A stretch of 64,000 nucleotides of DNA from Alviniconcha marisindica (GCA_018857735.1 JABMCL010000736.1:171001-235000), one strand, 5' to 3'; shown: positions 51,729 through 62,585, counted from the first letter of the stretch. Numbers and translations: made by a program. The notes: generated from the letters alone by a model not told the origin.

Positions 51729-54666
51729 GTAACAAACAGTAAAAGCAAGATTGAGTATTAGTCAGATATTCGCTGTCCCTAAAAGAAGGAAAAGAATAGT
51801 AACACTGTACCTTTGGTTATTATTGATTTTGGGTGATTTCCCATGACTTGGGTAGAGTTTTAGACACAAAAAAAGTGTTTTAATGCTGTATGTGTATAGC
51901 GTTTGTTCGCCTTCTGACGTGACCACCTAATGAGCGGTTTGGGGGTGGGACGGTGGGCGGGTACCATTTAGTTTCAATTTGAAACAAAGAAATATGAAAC
52001 TGTGGTATTTCGCTCACCGATCATTCGCCCGACATACAACGTTATTTAAGTTAAAATCAGTAACTCGGGTTATTACGTAATCAGACCTGGAGTCCCAATA
52101 GATCACTTGAATGCGGATGAACAGTCTTAGGGAAGTGGCCGTGTGGCCATCATCTATTTCTTTCGTGCAAGCGGCTCAGAACTATTCAATTGCTTACTGG
52201 ACCCATATGTACGAAGAGCAGATAGCCCCCTAATCGTGTTTATCTTCTAAACGGCGATGATACTTACAAATTCGGCATGCGTGAAAAGCAGATAGGGCTA
52301 TCCGACCGGCCTAATCGCGTTTGAAGTCATAGACTCATTTCCCCACGTTACAGCAGCATAAACGCAGTATTAAAATGGCGGCTCCGATGCTGTCGTTACC
52401 AATAGAGGTTACTACTGAGGAGAAAACGAACTTTTACGGACCGACACCATCCCACATACCACTGAAGACCACAAATTATTGAGGGAAGTTTGGATTCACG
52501 CATCAAGACACACCATAATCAACACAGACGGCGAAGAGGAGACAGGACAATCTCGACTAGGAAGAGGTCATTGGGTCGCTGACGTGTGCTACAATAGTCA
52601 CGAACTTGAAACGGACAAAGCCTGCGTCACACGGTGTCCAATCAGTGTCGAGTTTTCGACGTCACGCGATTTGCATTGTTGGTAAAACAAGGGACATTCT
52701 CGATCTAAAAGTCAACACTAGCCAATAGCCGTTTCGGAGGACGACTCGCGCATGCTGAAGGAGAACCGGATTTATGGACTCTTTAGCAAATCAGGATTTG
52801 GGGTTTTCCTCCTTTAACTTTATTTGCTCATCATGCATATGGGCCCAGGGCATGAAAATACATACACATCAACGACACAAAAATAACACTTTTTTCTTTC
52901 TTTCTCAAACATATGAACGAATTTTTTTTTTAAACGCTAATTTAATATGAAAATAAAAAACGTGCGAATTTTCGGGGTAAAAAACAAAAGAGACAAAACA
53001 ACAGTTAAACTGTAATAAATGAAAATATTATACTTAACCGGTTGCGGTGTGTTGAATTCCTGGATTGTTTGGAAGAATGTTGGCATGACAGTGCAGTGAC
53101 ATGTAGTGAAACAGGTGTGAGGTAATGAATATTATGACGTCAAAAATAGATGACACAGGAGACTCTCGGAGAGAGGGAGAGAGTCTCTAATTTTGACCTC
53201 CTAATATAAATTATTTTATAATTATAAAATTAGATGACACAGGAGTGTCAACACACGTCAACACAACCTGCCCCGAAAGTCACTTCCGGTGTCCAAGCGG
53301 TCCAATGGTATGCCTGCCAGTGTCTCTTTTGTGTATCTAATTTTGACGTCATTATTCTCATTGCATAACACGTATTATACGACATCTCATTGTCAAACCA
53401 ACATTCGTCTAGTTACTTCAGGCATTCAACGCATCGCAACCGCATACGTACAGTATTTCATTTTCACGGCACCAGACAAGTAACAACCAAATAGCGCTGT
53501 AATTATACCACTTCGGTGGATATTAACGCCCCCCGAAAACAAAAAACAAAACAAAAAACGGTCATTATACCACTTCGGTGGATGATATAAAAATAAAAGG
53601 CAAGATAAAAAGATACAGTCACTCGTTCAGAATCACATACGACATGAGAACAGTGAGTCTGCTCGAGAGCAGGCAATAGCGATATATAAAAGCCATCAAT
53701 AATACTAATTTGTCACCGTTTAACTGTTGTTTTGTCGCTTTGAAAAAGTGGTTTACCCCGAAAATTCGCACATGTTTTGTAGTCATATTAAATTCGCGCT
53801 CTTTTTAACCGTTTAGGTCTTGTTTTAGAAGGCTAGCAGTCATCCTTGTTTGAGATGAGTTTTTTGTTGTTGTCTAAAGCCAAATGACATTGAATTTGTT
53901 TGTTAAACTTCTTTTGTGACCTACGTTTGCATACAACGTGCAGTTGCTACAAGACTAACATGTTATTATGTTTCCCGCTGCTTTCAGGTACCAGCCCACT
54001 CTACAGTGGAGCGACGCTACCATTTTATTCTTTGCGTCAGGCCCGATCAAATATAATGTTTTTAAGAATCCAAAGGGGCCCTTTTGTGCTTACGTCGAGG
54101 AGAATTGGTTCAATTTTGACTCGTGCAGTGATTCCGTCGCTGCTAGCGTTTTGTGTGATCTGACTGGTGCACGTAAAACTCGACAGACATCGCATGTCCT
54201 TCCAGAACTTCACGTGCCAAATATGAATAAAATCCACCCTGAACAGTTCGCAGCACCTTTCAAATTCGAGACTGTTGAATGCCCTGGTGGTCACGTCACC
54301 CACAGTTTTCTCGCGTGTGACGCGAGATCTAGTTGCTGGGGGGCGCGTGACCTCAAGATGGACGCGAGCTCGTGGGGAGAGCGAGGCGGGACCAGGTCGC
54401 CACCGTTGAACTCTGTCTGTGGAGTGTCTCTCAAGCCACTTCCGCCCGCCTTCACGTGCGACAACGGCGTGCAGCGCGTGCCCTACACGTTGGTTTGTGA
54501 CTACAGGTGGGACTGCAGTGACAACAGTGACGAGGAGTTCTGCCACTTTCCAGCCTGCGACTTGGTTGTGAAAACACTCTGCAGGAACACACAGGTTTAG
54601 CGGGTCATTTGCTCGCGCGCGCATGCGAGATGGAGATAGATGGCGCGCGCGTTGTATATCTATCTA

Positions 54667-54720
<54 letters not shown>

Positions 54721-54723
54721 GTC

Positions 54724-54764
<41 letters not shown>

Positions 54765-55001
54765 GGGGCGAAATGGGTCTTATAAGGGTCCACAAGGCCC
54801 TTGTATGCGGTTCTTGTTTTCCATCACTGAGAACCCTGTAACTTGGGTCTCATCTTCTTTAGACTAGACTTCTTCTGCCTATGAACTCGGGTATTCATCT
54901 AAATACAGCGTGGATCTTGGACAGCATTAAACAAAGAGAGAGAGAGAGGGGGAGGGAGGAACTTGCTTTATTTGCGCCCAATAAGAGAGAGAGAGAGAGA
55001 G

Positions 55002-55039
<38 letters not shown>

Positions 55040-55271
55040 CTTCATTCAGGTTAGATTTAGCAATACTACCTGGCTGAACAACGAGTTCTGACCCATTGAT
55101 ACTTTTCATCTGCCAATTCGGATCAATGGTGACAACATGCTCAGAGCATTGGCCATCAGGAGGGGACTTCTGCTTGTAAACTATTTGTCTAAGGTGACGT
55201 TTGTCTCTAAGTTTTTACTTTTCGGGATGAAGATCATGCAGCGAGCGTAATTTTCAGTGTGCGCGCGCGCC

Positions 55272-55302
<31 letters not shown>

Positions 55303-55554
55303 CGTGCGTGGTGTGTATGTGTGTGCGTGGTGTGTATGTGTGTGCGTGCGTGGTGCGTGTGTGTACGTGATTGGTACATGTGTGCGCGCGTGGTGCGTGT
55401 ATGCGTGGTGTGTATCTGTGCATTGTGTGTGTGTGTGTGTGTGGTGTGTGCGTGCGTGCGTGGTGTGCATGTGTGCGTGTGTGTGTGTGTGTGTGTTTTA
55501 CTTTTGGGGATGAAAATCAAGCAGCGAGCGTAATTTTTAGTGTGCGCGCGCGCC

Positions 55555-55616
<62 letters not shown>

Positions 55617-56687
55617 GGCGTGGTGTGTTGGCGCGCGCGCGCGTTTTTGTTGTTGTCTGTGTGCAGTGTATAGACAGAGAGCATACATGTGACAAAGTGG
55701 CGCATTGTGGCGACGAGTCGGACGAAAGAAGATGTCGAGTAATGGATAACATAAATGACTTAGCCTATCTCCGTGCTCAGCTCCCAGGTCACTGTGCAAT
55801 CCATTCATAACTTTGGGCATTGTCTGATCGTGGTGTATGATCTTATGGTTGTTTTTTAGTTTCTTTTTTCTCCTCCTCCTCTCTCCAACTCTCTTCCGTC
55901 AGGTCAGTCAGTCAGTCTCTCTCTCTCTCTCTTGTCTCTTCCTTCTTAGGTTCTTTTTCTTCTTCCTTTTCTTTGTTGTTGATCGATGCCATGCCTTGAG
56001 GACCGAAAAGCTCACGCAGAACCGGTTGTTCGCGAGCGTGGTTGTGGGGGTTATTCTTCTCGATCGCCGCTGCACTGAGAGTCCAGTCTGCAAGATGAAT
56101 GTGGCCGTCTTCTCCAGTTCCTCCTTGCTGCCGTAGAGTTTGGTGTGTAGCTGGACTGCTGTTGGCCACACGTTTGTTCTTCCTGTCTGTAGAAGTAGAT
56201 GTTTGGCCGTCTGGTCTTCAAGACCACAGCTGCGGGTTGGTGATGGTGCCAGCTTCATTTTCTTCAACATGTGGGCATTGAGTCAGTTGAGGCCCGTGCG
56301 TAGTCGAGTCTCATGACCACAACCTGCTTGCCACCGGTCAAGGAAGTGGAAGTCATCCCTCTCAGTGCGTTGCCCCAGGGCTGCTCTAATGAGGGTTTTC
56401 TTTTCTTGGAAGGTGACACTGTTGTCGTGCTGCCTTCCTTTCGCTCCAAGTTTGGCGAGCTCGTCTGCTGTGTCATTTCCTGGAAGACCACAATTTATGT
56501 CTGTTGATCGCATTATGCTTATACGCCTACGCCAGTGAACCAAACGGTCGGGTGAATATTCAGCATCACCGAGCACGGGCCTGGCAGAAGCAGAGTAGTC
56601 TGCACCTGATTCAGGTCCCGGGAGGAAGGAAGTGTCGCCAGCCGTTCCCGTCATCTTCGTAGGATAGTTGTTTTTTGTTTGTTTGTT

Positions 56688-56740
<53 letters not shown>

Positions 56741-59021
56741 TGTGTGTGTGTGTGTGCATGCGTGCGCGTGTGGGTGGGTGTGGGTGTTTTACGTTTTTGA
56801 CCTCGCGATGCCCCGTCGCGGACAGAGAAATCAAAGCCCCCAGTGCCGAAAAGAAACAAAACTGACTTTTCGAAGCTTATGTTACATACCACGAAAGCAT
56901 CGGCTTAAAAGTTTTAATAAATGAAGCCCCACCAATACCTTTATTCCCTTTCCTCCTCTAGCTGTTGTCAGGTTTAGAGATGATGGGATGATCTGGATTG
57001 AGGAGCTGAGCAACCACGTCAACACAACCTGCCCCGAAAGTCACTTCCGGTGTCCAAGCGGTCCAATGGTATGCCTGCCAGTGTACATGCGCTGCAATGA
57101 CGTGTACGATTGCGTGGGACACGAAGATGAAGCGGGGTGTGACGACTACACCTGTCCTGGCTTTTATCGATGTCGAGATGCCTTGACGTGTGTACACTCC
57201 AGCGACGTCTGTGACGGCATTCCTCAGTGTCCGCAGCACGACGATGAACTGTTGTGTGAATTAACGACCTGCCCTGGAAACTGCACGTGCTACGGCCTGG
57301 CTTTTTTCTGCAGCAGTGTGACGCCGCTTTCAAAAATTTCCGCTATTCGATTTCTTCACGGCGATGGTTCTGGAATGACCATGGCGGATGTGTCCAACAA
57401 CTCCATGCTTGTGCACCTCAGGTTAAGACGATGTCACCTTGCTCAGTTGTCTAGTATCAGCCTACCGAATTTGCGATTTCTTGACCTTACAGATAACGTT
57501 TTAAGGGTTGTTCTTGCTAAGCATTTTTATCACTTGCAAAACCTGAAACATCTAATCTTGGCTGGAAACCCACTGCAGCCGTCATTTGTGAAAGACACAA
57601 ACCTTTCTTCGGCTCTTGTAGCGCTTCGGGAGATGGATCTGTCTCGTGTGCACATCGAGGACCTTGAATTTGCGCTTAAACTTCCCATGCTGGAGATTCT
57701 GAATCTGTCGAAATGCGGAATACAACGCGTGCTTGGAGACGGTTTCAAGCGAATCGAAAGTCTTCGCGTACTGGATGCGCACAAATGTCCCATGGCGGTA
57801 ATTCCAGCGACAATATTTGAAGGGCTCAGTGCGCTTGAAGAGGTGTACGCCGACAACTATAAGCTGTGTTGTCCATCTATTTTACCCAGTGACTTCGATG
57901 TCAGCAACTGCCACGCGCCACACGACGAAGTGTCATCCTGCGAGGCACTACTGCGGTCTGGACTCTACAGAGTGTTTCTAGCTTTGCTCGCAGTTCTCAC
58001 TTTGTGTGGCAACGCTGGCAGCTTCCTCTACCGTGTGCTTGTGGACAAGACGGCCCAGAAACACGCGTTCGGCGTCCTTGTTGCTCATCTCTGTGTGTCT
58101 GATTTTCTCATGGGCGTGTACCTGGCAATGATCGGGGTAGCTGATAGGCTGTACCTCGGTTCCTACCTGTGGAAAGATTTCTCGTGGAAGCAGAGTTCTG
58201 TCTGCGCAATGGCCGGCTTCCTGTCCTTGCTGTCCTGTGAGGTATCTGCCTTCCTCATCTGCGTCATCACAATAGACCGATTTCTTGTACTGAATTTCCC
58301 ATTCAGCCGGTTCCACCTTGGCAAGTTATCCGCACAGGTTGCGTGTGTCGTAGTTTGGACAATAGGACTGCTCCTGTCAGCAGTGCCACTTTTGCCCGTA
58401 ACGTCCCACTGGCGGTTCTACAGCCAGACAGGGATCTGTATCCCACTGCCCATAACCAGGACAGAATTTGCTGGTCGTGATTACTCCTTCAGCGTCATGA
58501 TCATCCTCAACTTCGTCCTCTTCCTGCTGATCGCTGTCGGGCAAGTTTCCATCTACTGGTCTGTTCGCACCAACAGCATGTCCTCCTCACAAAGCACCCA
58601 GAAATCCAAGGATCTGACTATCGCTCGCAGACTCATCAACGTCGCCCTCTCTGACTTTCTTGGCTGGTTCCCCATCTGTGTGCTGGGCTTGTTGGCGTCC
58701 GGAGATGTCCCGGTCCCCGGCGAGGTGAATGTAGCCGTGGCCATCTTGGTCCTGCCACTTAACTCTGCTATTAATCCCTTTCTCTACACCTTCAACATGA
58801 TCATGGAAAAAAGGCGCCGGTACCGCGAACAAAGGCTGGAGAAACGGTTCCTTGCCATCAGTGAGAATGAAAGAAGAGCTGATGCGACTGATTCCGACAC
58901 ACACGCAGATGCTCTAGCTCGCTCATCCACGGAGGCGCTCAAACTGTTTCAGGAATGGTTACAGAAAGGACTTGTTTCTCGTGAAGGACTCCAAAGCTAC
59001 ATGAAGGAGTACAAGGGCTGA
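50974..59021 (+). CDS. Receptor gene 2: CUB / LDLa / C-type lectin / LDLa / LRR / 7TM receptor, tandem paralogue of gene 1
   Basis: Exons: 50974 (or 51011)-51728, 53988-54594, 55667-55787, 56962-59021. From the ATG at 50974 this is 1180 residues. Order: possible signal peptide, CUB, LDLa, C-type lectin-like domain, LDLa repeats, LRR cap and LRRs, 7TM (about residues 830-1108), tail. Intron positions in the lectin domain and in the LDLa after it match gene 1, and both begin the CUB exon in phase 1 if the acceptor at 51010 is used. Unlike gene 1, the 7TM keeps VSDFLMG (Asp 2.50), DRF, LGWFP in TM6 and NPFLY in TM7, so it is a standard GRL101/relaxin-receptor-like GPCR core. The 5' end is uncertain: either a real start with its own signal peptide or an internal exon with missing upstream exons. 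Confidence 0.82.
52370..52760. promoter_or_regulatory. Promoter-like patch in a receptor 2 intron
   Basis: AAAATGGCGGC (YY1-like, about 52373), GTCCAATCAG (CCAAT/NF-Y-like, about 52637), CGACGTCACGCG (CRE-like, about 52658), ATTTGCAT (octamer, about 52670) and GCCAATAGC (second CCAAT, about 52723) cluster within 370 bases. Motifs are seen directly. Whether the patch is a host promoter or comes from a transposon is unknown. An ATG in the YY1 motif opens only about 35 codons. Confidence 0.25.
53125..53360. mobile_element. Inverted-repeat element carrying captured LDLa coding sequence
   Basis: The left end ATGAATATTATGACGTCAAA AATAGATGACACAGGAGAC and the reverse complement of the right end, ATGAGAATAATGACGTCAAA ATTAGATACACAAAAGAGAC, are alike over about 38 bases. 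A further internal copy of TTAGATGACACAGGAG lies at 53230. The captured segment 53254-53323 lies against the right terminal repeat. It has no transposase, so it would need to be mobilised in trans. Confidence 0.6.
53254..53323 (+). pseudogene. 70-bp copy of receptor 2 LDLa coding sequence
   Basis: Identical, base for base, to 57015-57084 in the last exon of receptor 2 (encoding HVNTTCPESHFRCPSGPMVC and LPV). It lacks splice sites of its own and the frame closes soon after, so it is not a functional exon. Confidence 0.88.
53988..54594 (+). CDS. Receptor 2 exon B: second half of lectin-like domain and LDLa
   Basis: The acceptor CTGCTTTCAG completes a Met codon. LQWSDATILFFAS and GPFCAYVEEN belong to the CTLD second half. 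CPGGHVTHSFLAC parallels CPAGHLTHSFIAC of gene 1. An LDLa (FTCDNGVQRVPYTLVCDYRW DCSDNSDEEFC) and the first half of the next (CDLVVKTLCRNTQ) follow, ending ACACAG|GTTTAG in phase 0. Confidence 0.88.
54656..54768. repeat. (TATC)n(TG)n(GA)n(G)n compound microsatellite
   Basis: Four adjacent simple repeats in about 110 bases. Confidence 0.9.
54920..55045. repeat. (GA)n microsatellites
   Basis: Two GA runs around 54935-54960 and 54984-55040 with a short unique spacer. Confidence 0.85.
55256..55645. repeat. (TG)n/(GC)n microsatellites in a duplicated ~300-bp unit
   Basis: The sequence TTTTACTTTTGGGGATGAAA...GCAGCGAGCGTAATTTTTAG TGTGCGCGCGCGCC at about 55497-55553 repeats the one at 55214-55272, each followed by a TG run. 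It lies directly upstream of the small LDLa exon of receptor 2. Confidence 0.85.
55667..55787 (+). CDS. Receptor 2 exon C: LDLa second half and linker
   Basis: The acceptor TCTGTGTGCAG gives TQ|CIDREHTCDKVAHCGDESDE RRC, completing the LDLa begun in exon B. The linker ends AQLP with donor CCCAG|GTCACT in phase 1, which fits the next acceptor at 56961 and makes QLP|AVVRF, parallel to PPPAVISYS in gene 1. A shorter alternative donor (CGA|GTAATG at 55739) would not fit in phase. Confidence 0.8.
55960..56625 (-). mobile_element. Non-LTR retrotransposon C-terminal fragment with RNase H
   Basis: The minus strand reads CGLPGNDTADELAKLGAKG (RNase H active-site region, near 56450), then ETRLRTGLN, an in-frame TGA, LNAHMLKKMKLAPSPTRSCG LEDQTAKHLL, and VWPTAVQLHTKLYGSKEELE KTATFIL. 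This order is typical of jockey/I-type LINE C termini. The TGA stands where Arg (CGA) is usual in NRLNAHM, consistent with CpG decay. The fragment lies in the last intron of receptor 2. Confidence 0.82.
56694..56790. repeat. (TTTG)n(TG)n microsatellite
   Basis: TTTG repeats, TG run, then GGGTG repeats. Confidence 0.9.
56962..59021 (+). CDS. Receptor 2 last exon: LDLa repeats, LRRs, seven-transmembrane domain
   Basis: Acceptor TCCTCCTCTAG. Two LDLa repeats (CPESHFRC..EDEAGC and CPGFYRC..HDDELLC), LRR N-cap CPGNCTCYG, about seven LRRs, hinge (LCCPSIL..CHAPHDEVSSC) and 7TM. TM2 VSDFLMGVYLAMIGVADRLY, DRF at 58275-58283, Trp-Pro in TM6 (FLGWFPICV), NPFLY at 58773-58787. The cytoplasmic tail ends with ALKLFQEWLQKGLVS, matching the gene 1 tail. 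TGA stop at 59019-59021. Confidence 0.95.
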
Positions 59022-60380
59022 GTAAATGTCCGCGTTCGCTACACCACGTAGAGACACGGGAAAGATGAAAGATGAAACCCGATCAGTCTGCAGAGTCGCA
59101 AAGTACTAGTGCTGTTTATTTGGCCAAAATTGTTATGTTGTTGCTGAACTGTATCAAATTTATTACAGTGGTTTTCGTTAGAAGGTATTACATTTGTCAA
59201 TTAAGATGTCGATGAATAAGTCCTGCAAAGTCACGGATTAATGGTTAGCCTATAAATGTTATTAAATTGTGGTCTGACTCAAGTTGTAAAATTGATAACA
59301 CTGCCTTCTTTTTGAAGTTTGCTTAAGAGAGCAAGTTTACCAAGAGAGACGTAATAAAGGCTTCCACGCTGATTCTAAACCCCGCCTTCCATGCTTACGT
59401 TTTTACAGCTTTGGATCTGACCGCCATGTGGTATTGTGCTGACTGGTGGAAAGCAAGGTCATTTGAGTCTGGATCCAGCGTTCAAATAAATGTAACAGCC
59501 AGTTAACAACAGCTAACAAACAATGTAAATAGCCATTAAAAGGCGCCACGCAAACAACACATACAATTCAAGCCACCCTAGCATAGGACGTTTAAAAGAG
59601 GACGTAAAAGGGGTTTTCGATTAAAAAACAAACAAAAAACAGCCTTACAAAACAACAACAGCCATGTGCAAGTTTCAATAAATCTGTCGTTCACGCCCGA
59701 CACATACAGCTATCTTTCAGTTGTGTTGTACTCGTCAAGATCGTACGCGCGTGTGAATCTCTTGTCGTGAACACCACATATGAGAGATAGTGAGATATGT
59801 TGAAGCACTCCCCCCCCCCCCCCCCCCACCCCACCATATAACCATTACGTTTCGCCCAGCCGAATTGTTCAACATGTTACTTTTGACAAAGATCATGTGA
59901 TTCCAATGATCACAGTATATTCCGTAAATGTCGAAAAGATTATTGTTCTCAAAACGCTTCACTCTGATATAGCTATCATGGTTGACGGCGTAAGAAACGA
60001 AGTTCTCAAAACACTACACATGCCACACAGAGTGAGAACACTACACATACAACCACAACCACAGCAAGCATGCTTACCTGTGTGCCAGGCCCTTCAGTAG
60101 CTGCTGTATCTTTCGTCTTCTGCTTTCCACTTGCCTGTGATTTTATATCCACATCTCTGCTGGGCGAAGAACTAAGCTGTGGTATACATCAGACAAAGCT
60201 CCAGACATCACATGACAAAACCTCCAACGAGAATTACACAAACAAAACAACAACATTTTTAACTGGATACGGCGTTACAAAACCAAAGAATATTTTGGAG
60301 AATATATTTAGTAATCAAATTATTTGTCTGTCTGTCTGTCTGTCTCTCAGGAATGAAGATAAACTGCTAAATAAACTGGC
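59022..60380. other. 3' UTR of receptor 2 and gene-free DNA
   Basis: No coding sequence recognised. Contains the probable poly(A) signal and a poly-C tract at 59809-59832. Confidence 0.55.
59353..59358 (+). promoter_or_regulatory. Polyadenylation signal AATAAA of receptor 2
   Basis: AATAAA lies 332 bases downstream of the stop codon, the first canonical signal. Confidence 0.5.
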
Positions 60381-60384
60381 TTCA

Positions 60385-62085
60385 AACGAGGCTACAGTAC
60401 AATCGACCATGTGTTCATGCTCTTTGCTTTGGTACAAAATCAACTCCTTAACCATGGGAAATTATATGTTCGCTTTATTGATTTTAAGAAAGCGTTTGAC
60501 TTAATCGATACGAATACCCTATGGTTAATTCTTAAGAAATATAGTATCAGACGTAAAATGTATAAGGCAGTCAAAAGTATATATGAAGTTGTTACAGCCA
60601 GGGTTCGAGTGGGTGGTGATCTCACTGAAGCATTCATGAGTAGTCGAGGCCTCAAACAAGGAGACTAGGCCAATTTTTTCTCCCTTCTTATTAACGAACT
60701 TGCCAATGAAACTGTTCTAAAAGGCAAACTGTCACCAGATATCTTACAAATTTTGATTATGCTTTTTGCAGATGATGTTATTCTCTTGTCTAACACCACT
60801 GTTGGCCTCCAACAACAGCTCAGTGTGCTAAAGGACACGGCAAAAAGATTACACCTTATTGTTAACTTCGAAAAATCCCAAGTAGTTATGCTTAGAAATG
60901 GCGGATACATAGCTGCTAGAGAGTTCTATGACGGTATGAAACTGAAAATTGTTAACCACTACAAATACTTGGGTATAATATTTTCCACTGGCTGAACAAA
61001 GTCGTATGCGCTTAAAAATACGCCAGAGCCAGAAAGGGTGTACTGGGTATTCTTAGGCTTTTGTGGAGGCTGGAAGAGCAATGTCCTACTCTAGTCTTTA
61101 AACTGTTTGATTGCCAAATCCAGCCTATGGGTCTGAGGTTTGGGGAATTATGGCTGATTATTGTATAATTAAAAGGTTACATCTATTTGCTATCAAACGA
61201 TTCTTGAATGCTAGCACAAGAACACCAACCGCACTAGTTTATTGTGAAACCGGTAGATATCCTCTTTATGTAAACATATACACAAGATGTATTAAATATT
61301 GACTGAACCTTGCAAGAATGCCAGACAGCCACCTCCCTTCCAAATCATACAAAATGCTTTATGACCTACATGATAAGAACAAGGATAACTGGGTTTCTTA
61401 TGTTTGTTTGACACTCTATCGATACGGTTTTCGGCTCGTTTGGGAAAACCAAGGTGTGTAATGTGAAAATATTTTTTATGTGAGTTTAGACTGCGGTTAA
61501 TCGACTGCTGTCTTCAAGACTGGTACAGTGCCGTGGCTTCGGAGGACCGTCTTGCGTTCTACTCCTGATATTTAAAAAAATTGTCTTGCAGATTATTTAG
61601 TTACCATTAAAAAGCAGTTTGAAGGAAACATTTGATCAGATTCAGATCAGATTCAGACTAGGTGCATCTCATTTAAAAAACACATCGTCTGCGATATTCA
61701 GAAGAAAAGAGAGAGAAAAAGAAGAAAGAAAAAAAGAAATCAGACATTTTCATCTGCCCATGTTGCGACAACACCAACGAATCAGAAACTCATTTTCTAA
61801 TGCCCTAAATACAAAATGCTAAGGGAAACTTATTTGCCTGCTAAGTTTTATAACCGCCCATCTGCGTTAAAGGTGACAGTCCTGTATGCAGATACAAGAC
61901 TGTCCTTTCCACTTGCAATCTATATTTCCAAGGCCTTCGAGCTGCTAAGAGCCAAAAGTATTAGCGACGCGATCCCAGCTTGGACAGCTATTGTGAGTCA
62001 CATGCTTTGTATTGTTGTTCACTTCTATTTGTCTCTTCTGTTTAGTGCTTGCAAGCGAGCTCGCGTGTGTATGTTTGATTTTTGA
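60385..62085 (+). mobile_element. Degenerate non-LTR retrotransposon (reverse transcriptase to 3' end)
   Basis: Reading across stops and frameshifts: STIDHVFMLFALVQNQLLNH and LYVRFIDFKKAFDLID (60395-60505), SSRGLKQGD (60640) followed by a stop, LLINELANE, MLFADDVILLSNTTVGLQQQ (60760-60815), FEKSQVVML, VNHYKYLGIIFSTG (60950-60995), then NPAYGSEVWG and KRFLNASTRTPT (61110-61230). These are the standard RT blocks including F/Y-ADD. The family differs from the LINE at 39700 (GLKQGD instead of PQGPVLGP). Several stops show it is dead. The 3' limit is uncertain. Confidence 0.85.
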
Positions 62086-62233
62086 TGTGTGTGTATGTGT
62101 GTGTGTGGAGATAATCTTTGGTGGAACGTTTTGATGATTTATGATTGTTTATGCACATAAAATGCGCCCCCCTCCCTCCCCACCACCCCCCTCTTTCACA
62201 TGGGCAGACGGCTAGTTCAATAAACCGTTCGCT

Positions 62234-62338
62234 AGTTCTTTCTCTCTGTCTCTCTGTCTGTCTGTCTGTCTCTGTCTGTTTGCCTGTCTGTCTCTGTCTG
62301 TGTTTCTGTTTGTCTGTCTGTCTCTGTCTCTCTCCTGT
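62234..62338. repeat. (CTGT)n microsatellite
   Basis: CTGT/CTCT tetranucleotide repeats with TTTG interruptions. Confidence 0.88.
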
Positions 62339-62488
62339 GTAGGTAACATGGGTAGTCCTGTGCTTTCTCCTATGGTTTAATGACTGAACAGCATACGGAA
62401 GATTTGTCTTGTTGACTCATCATTAGGCCTACATTTCTCATTTTAGTCGATAACAAAGACTTGCTGAAAATGGTAGCTAACGTCTGAC

Positions 62489-62490
62489 CC

Positions 62491-62532
<42 letters not shown>

Positions 62533-62585
62533 GAGGCACACGAACACACCCACACGCGCACTCACACACTACCGGCTTTTACACA

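Larger units (their letters stand above)
52915..53865. mobile_element. Foldback element family A with long insert (nested element)
   Basis: The left arm 52919-53012, containing CGTGCGAATTTTCGGGGTAA and AACAACAGTTAAAC, is the inverse of the right arm near 53704-53800, containing GTTTAACTGTTGTTTTGTCG and TTTACCCCGAAAATTCGCAC. The right arm continues with TCTTGTTTTAGAAGGCTAGC AGTCATCC, the family A terminus. The 690-base interior holds the smaller inverted-repeat element with the captured exon. Confidence 0.7.

Noticed and set aside
53289..53483. Frame overlapping the LDLa copy as an alternative exon of receptor 2
   Set aside because: It has no splice sites at its edges and is embedded in an inverted-repeat element; better explained as captured sequence.
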